NCBI RefSeq assembly: GCF_019399895.1
Contig: NC_091864.1
Coordinates: forward strand, 12,812,001 to 12,876,000
Length of the DNA: 64,000 nt
Direction: 5' to 3'
Source: Cardiocondyla obscurior
Lineage: Eukaryota > Arthropoda > Insecta > Hymenoptera > Formicidae
Made by a program: the position numbers and the translations under genes. Of this stretch, positions 61,232 to 64,000 are shown in pieces. Within the stretch, counting starts at the first letter, position 1; every line of letters starts with the position of its first letter. The notes under the pieces were generated by a model. It was not told the origin of the DNA. It did not search any database and saw nothing but the letters and a program-made list of their open reading frames with translations.

Positions 61232-61789
61232 GTAGATAGCATAGCGTTAGGCGATACAGCACCGACTGCTAACCTCTTCGGTGTTTTCACAAATAAAAAT
61301 GTAAAAAAAATTGATGATTTTCATGTTATTTAATAAAGATTGGAGCCTCGAAATCACCGTAATTCGTCCATCATTTATTTAACTACAATTATTTCTCTAT
61401 ATACATTTTTTAGTAATATTAACTTACGTCAGTATTTAGATTAACAATTGCAAAAAAAAAAATTGCGACACTTTTAAGACAACCGTGGGCACATTATCTT
61501 TTTGTGAATTTCACGCACTTTATCTTGATCTAAGAAACGGTTGCGACGCCGAAGCATCAAATAAGGAGTCACAGTGTTGATATGACAGAGAGAAAAATTA
61601 GAATTGGAAATTCAAGGACATGCTATGATCTCGAAGTTCTCGAACTGACCAGCTGACTGTTTATTTGCGTATGTACTTTAATCGTGTGAAACTATACATA
61701 TATTTACGATTCTGTATAATTAATTTAAAAAATAATGAAAAGTACGAATAAGTGGTAAAACAGACGGGTTTAGGATCCACCAGTGTGTA

Positions 61790-61820
61790 ACACAGTGTCG
61801 ACTCTGTGTCGACACTGTGT
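61790..61820. repeat. Perfect 13-bp inverted repeat in 5' leader
   Basis: ACACAGTGTCGAC at 61790-61802, spacer TCTGT, GTCGACACTGTGT at 61808-61820, ending 20 bp before the RTN4IP1-like ATG. It would form a stable RNA hairpin in the leader if transcribed. Confidence 0.85.
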
Positions 61821-61840
61821 CTCTTAGCTGGAAAGCACCC

Positions 61841-64000
61841 ATGGACGAGGTTTGGTTCCACTTCTCGAATCAGCTCGAAACGTTACAGGTAATCAGATTT
61901 CTCTCAGATCTTTTCGCATCAGCAATTGTGCGTTATATAATATTTTTAGTTACAATTGTTTAATTGATTTCGAACTGACATGATTTAAAATTATCTTTGT
62001 TTTCAAACTTTGTTGTTATAAATAAATGATTTTAAAATGTACAGAGAAACAATATGTTTTTGTAATAAATTGTAAAAATTATATCAACTTTATATATCAT
62101 TTTAGTTAAAAATGTTGTGTTATATTAGGCATTATATAAATAGTTCAATATTACATAATGTTTTGGCATCTCATACTCTCATAATGTGCCCATCACTTGG
62201 CATAAATTATAATTATTCATAAAAATCTCAATATACTACATAAAAATAATTTGGGGAAAGGTTCAAGCATCAGTAGTGGTGCAACAAGGACAACAATGGT
62301 GTACAGCATGGCTAGCCCAATTGCAACAATTCATCTTAGAACTTTGCAACGAACAACATGTCCAGTATGCCAAAGACATTGTATTAAACATGGCCACTTC
62401 TATACAAAGAGGATGGCAAGAAATACAATTTCAGTATTACAACACTCAATGGAATACAATAGATTTTTATCGCCAGTTAGGAAACTTGTGTGTTAATAAA
62501 GGTATACTGCATATTTGACAATACAATTAAAAGTAATATTTATTCTATATAGAGTCAAAGTCAATTTTAATTACATATAAATTTGTTTATATTCCAGTTT
62601 CAAGGAGAGAAGCAATATTTTGCCTGACTGGCCTAATGTTTGGAACTGTAGCTGGCTACTATATTGGTATAAATTGGAAACCTACCTCTCAACATGTACA
62701 TCATATAAAAACTATTGCTTGCCATCATTATTACGGTATCGAGGTATATATCATACGATATTATAATTTTAGTTTGAATATAATGCTTTACTTATTATTA
62801 CAGGGTGTGTTATTAATAGAAGACTCCGAAATGCCAGCCATTAAAAAATCGAACGATTTACTTATACAAGTTAAAGCTGCTTCACTTAATGTTATTGATA
62901 CAAAGATATGCTCTGGTTATTCTAAGATTTATAGAAAGTTACTTAACTCAGGAGTAAGTTAACTCTTAATGCTCAGCGATATTTAATTGCGACACTATCG
63001 TTATAATGCATGAACATATGTATTTATTTAGAAACAGAAAGAACTACCTGTAACTTTAGGGAGAGATTGCGCAGGAATTGTAGTCGACATTGGACAGGGC
63101 GTTATTAACTTTGATATTGGAGACGAGGTATTTTTAGCCGTACCATCGTGGGCTTCTGGCACGATGGCGGAATATATCATTGTTCCAGAAACGCAAGTAG
63201 CAAAACGGCCTAAAACATGTAATTTTGAAGCCTCAGCCAGCCTTCCATATAATGGGTGCTTAGCGTGGGACGCTTTAGTTAATAGATCTATCATTAAAGA
63301 AGGCAACGCCAAAGGAAAACGGTAATATTCTTGACATTTGACACCTTCTTAATTTTGATTGTCTGAAATTAATATAATATTATCGTTATAGAGTTCTCAT
63401 TTTCGGTGGAAGTACTCCAATTGGTTGTATTTTAACACAATTAATTAAGTTATGGGGTGGATATATAATAACCGCATGTCGAACGGACGCCGTGCCTATA
63501 ATGAAGGCACTGGGTGCCGACGAAATTATTATAATGAACGAAACCGACATCGAAAAAGAATTACAGTTACACGATAAGTATGAAAAAGTTCTTTGCATAA
63601 AATTTATAATACATTTTAAATTTACTTATTTAAATTAAAAAAAATTTTAATTTTATTAAATTTATTTCATTTAGATATGATGCAATTTTTTTTACTGATA
63701 ATCAACCTTTTCAAGAACATATTTTAAAGAAATATTTACTGCCTCATGGCTCTTATGTATCAACTGTTCCTGAGCAATTGACGTCAGACTCGCTAGGATT
63801 AATTTGTGGGAGTATATTTGCTGGATGTGTTAGAATAAAATTATTGGTTCAGGTATTGGATTATTTAAGTTTATTCTAGTTAATAATCATCGATTATAAT
63901 GTACTACTGATTGATATATTCAATTATAGTATATGTTTGGATTTAACATGCATCAGTGGAAAGAAGGAGCTAAGTTAAACGTTGCATATTTACGAGCATT
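61841..64000 (+). CDS. RTN4IP1: RTN4IP1-like mitochondrial NAD(P)H oxidoreductase (3' end outside window)
   Basis: Exons 61841-61888, 62261-62501, 62598-62743, 62804-62953, 63032-63321, 63392-63577, 63675-63852 and 63930 to the window end; about 436 residues so far. RTN4IP1 is a zinc-less quinone-oxidoreductase-type MDR enzyme of the mitochondrial matrix/outer membrane, needed for coenzyme Q synthesis and respiratory function. An N-terminal Gln-rich helical extension of about 100 residues is followed by a membrane segment (IFCLTGLMFGTVAGYYIGI). Then the MDR fold: LLIQVKAASLNVIDTKICSG, the GroES-like LPVTLGRDCAGIVVDIG and GDEVFLAVPSWASGTMAEY, and the nucleotide-binding RVLIFGGSTPIGCILTQ with its Rossmann glycines. 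Conserved hinge SLPYNGCLAWDALV. The acceptor of exon 2 (GGGGAAAG) is weak, so its 5' border is approximate. Confidence 0.9.

Larger units (their letters stand above)
60604..61840. promoter_or_regulatory. Divergent region between ATMIN and RTN4IP1-like gene
   Basis: 1.2 kb between outward-facing starts. It contains a weak inverted-repeat pair at about 61142-61231 and a perfect inverted repeat at 61790-61820 in the leader of the RTN4IP1-like gene. Otherwise AT-rich without coding signal. Confidence 0.4.

Overview
The window is a stretch of animal nuclear DNA. AT-rich introns with GT-AG borders, a eukaryotic tRNA-Ile gene and the gene set point to an insect, most probably a hymenopteran such as an ant (the order-level call is inference). 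All protein genes except a few small candidates are split into exons; I rebuilt the exon chains by eye from splice sites and reading phase, and in every recognised gene the phases close exactly.

Layout. 146-1402 (+): last three exons of syndecan, followed by about 6.4 kb without genes that probably includes a long 3'UTR. 7848-13116 (-): complete peroxisomal acyl-CoA oxidase (11 exons). 13692-15021 (+): mitochondrial peptide-chain release factor 1, convergent with 15555-18279 (-), the class I histone deacetylase HDAC1/Rpd3. 19188-19433 (+): an unrecognised possible gene start. 21765-31682 (-) and 32577-38779 (-): two complete tandem paralogues of the voltage-gated calcium-channel alpha2/delta subunit, both with tiny exons. 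40.6-43.9 kb: gene-poor, with three small unrecognised candidates. 45014-47068 (+): a rolling-stone-like multi-pass membrane protein. 48927-52088 (-): a ten-finger ZXD-type zinc-finger protein. 52982-53055 (-): tRNA-Ile(AAT). 53355-54389 (-): a ZAD-domain protein without zinc fingers, head-to-head with 54857-56980 (+), an ENTR1/SDCCAG3-like coiled-coil protein. 58785-60603 (-): an ATMIN/ASCIZ homologue with a TQT (dynein light chain) array. 61841-64000 (+): an RTN4IP1-like mitochondrial oxidoreductase, cut by the window end.

Mobile DNA is limited to short non-autonomous elements: a 594-bp fold-back element with 8-bp target duplications and hAT-like ends (57140-57733), and two members of one inverted-repeat family in opposite orientation (about 10.49-10.70 kb and 18.85-19.10 kb). 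There is no CRISPR array, operon or other prokaryotic feature. Apart from the alpha2/delta duplication the neighbouring genes have no obvious shared pathway. Several pairs share promoters or 3' ends (HDAC1 with the release factor; the ZAD gene with the ENTR1-like gene; ATMIN with RTN4IP1).
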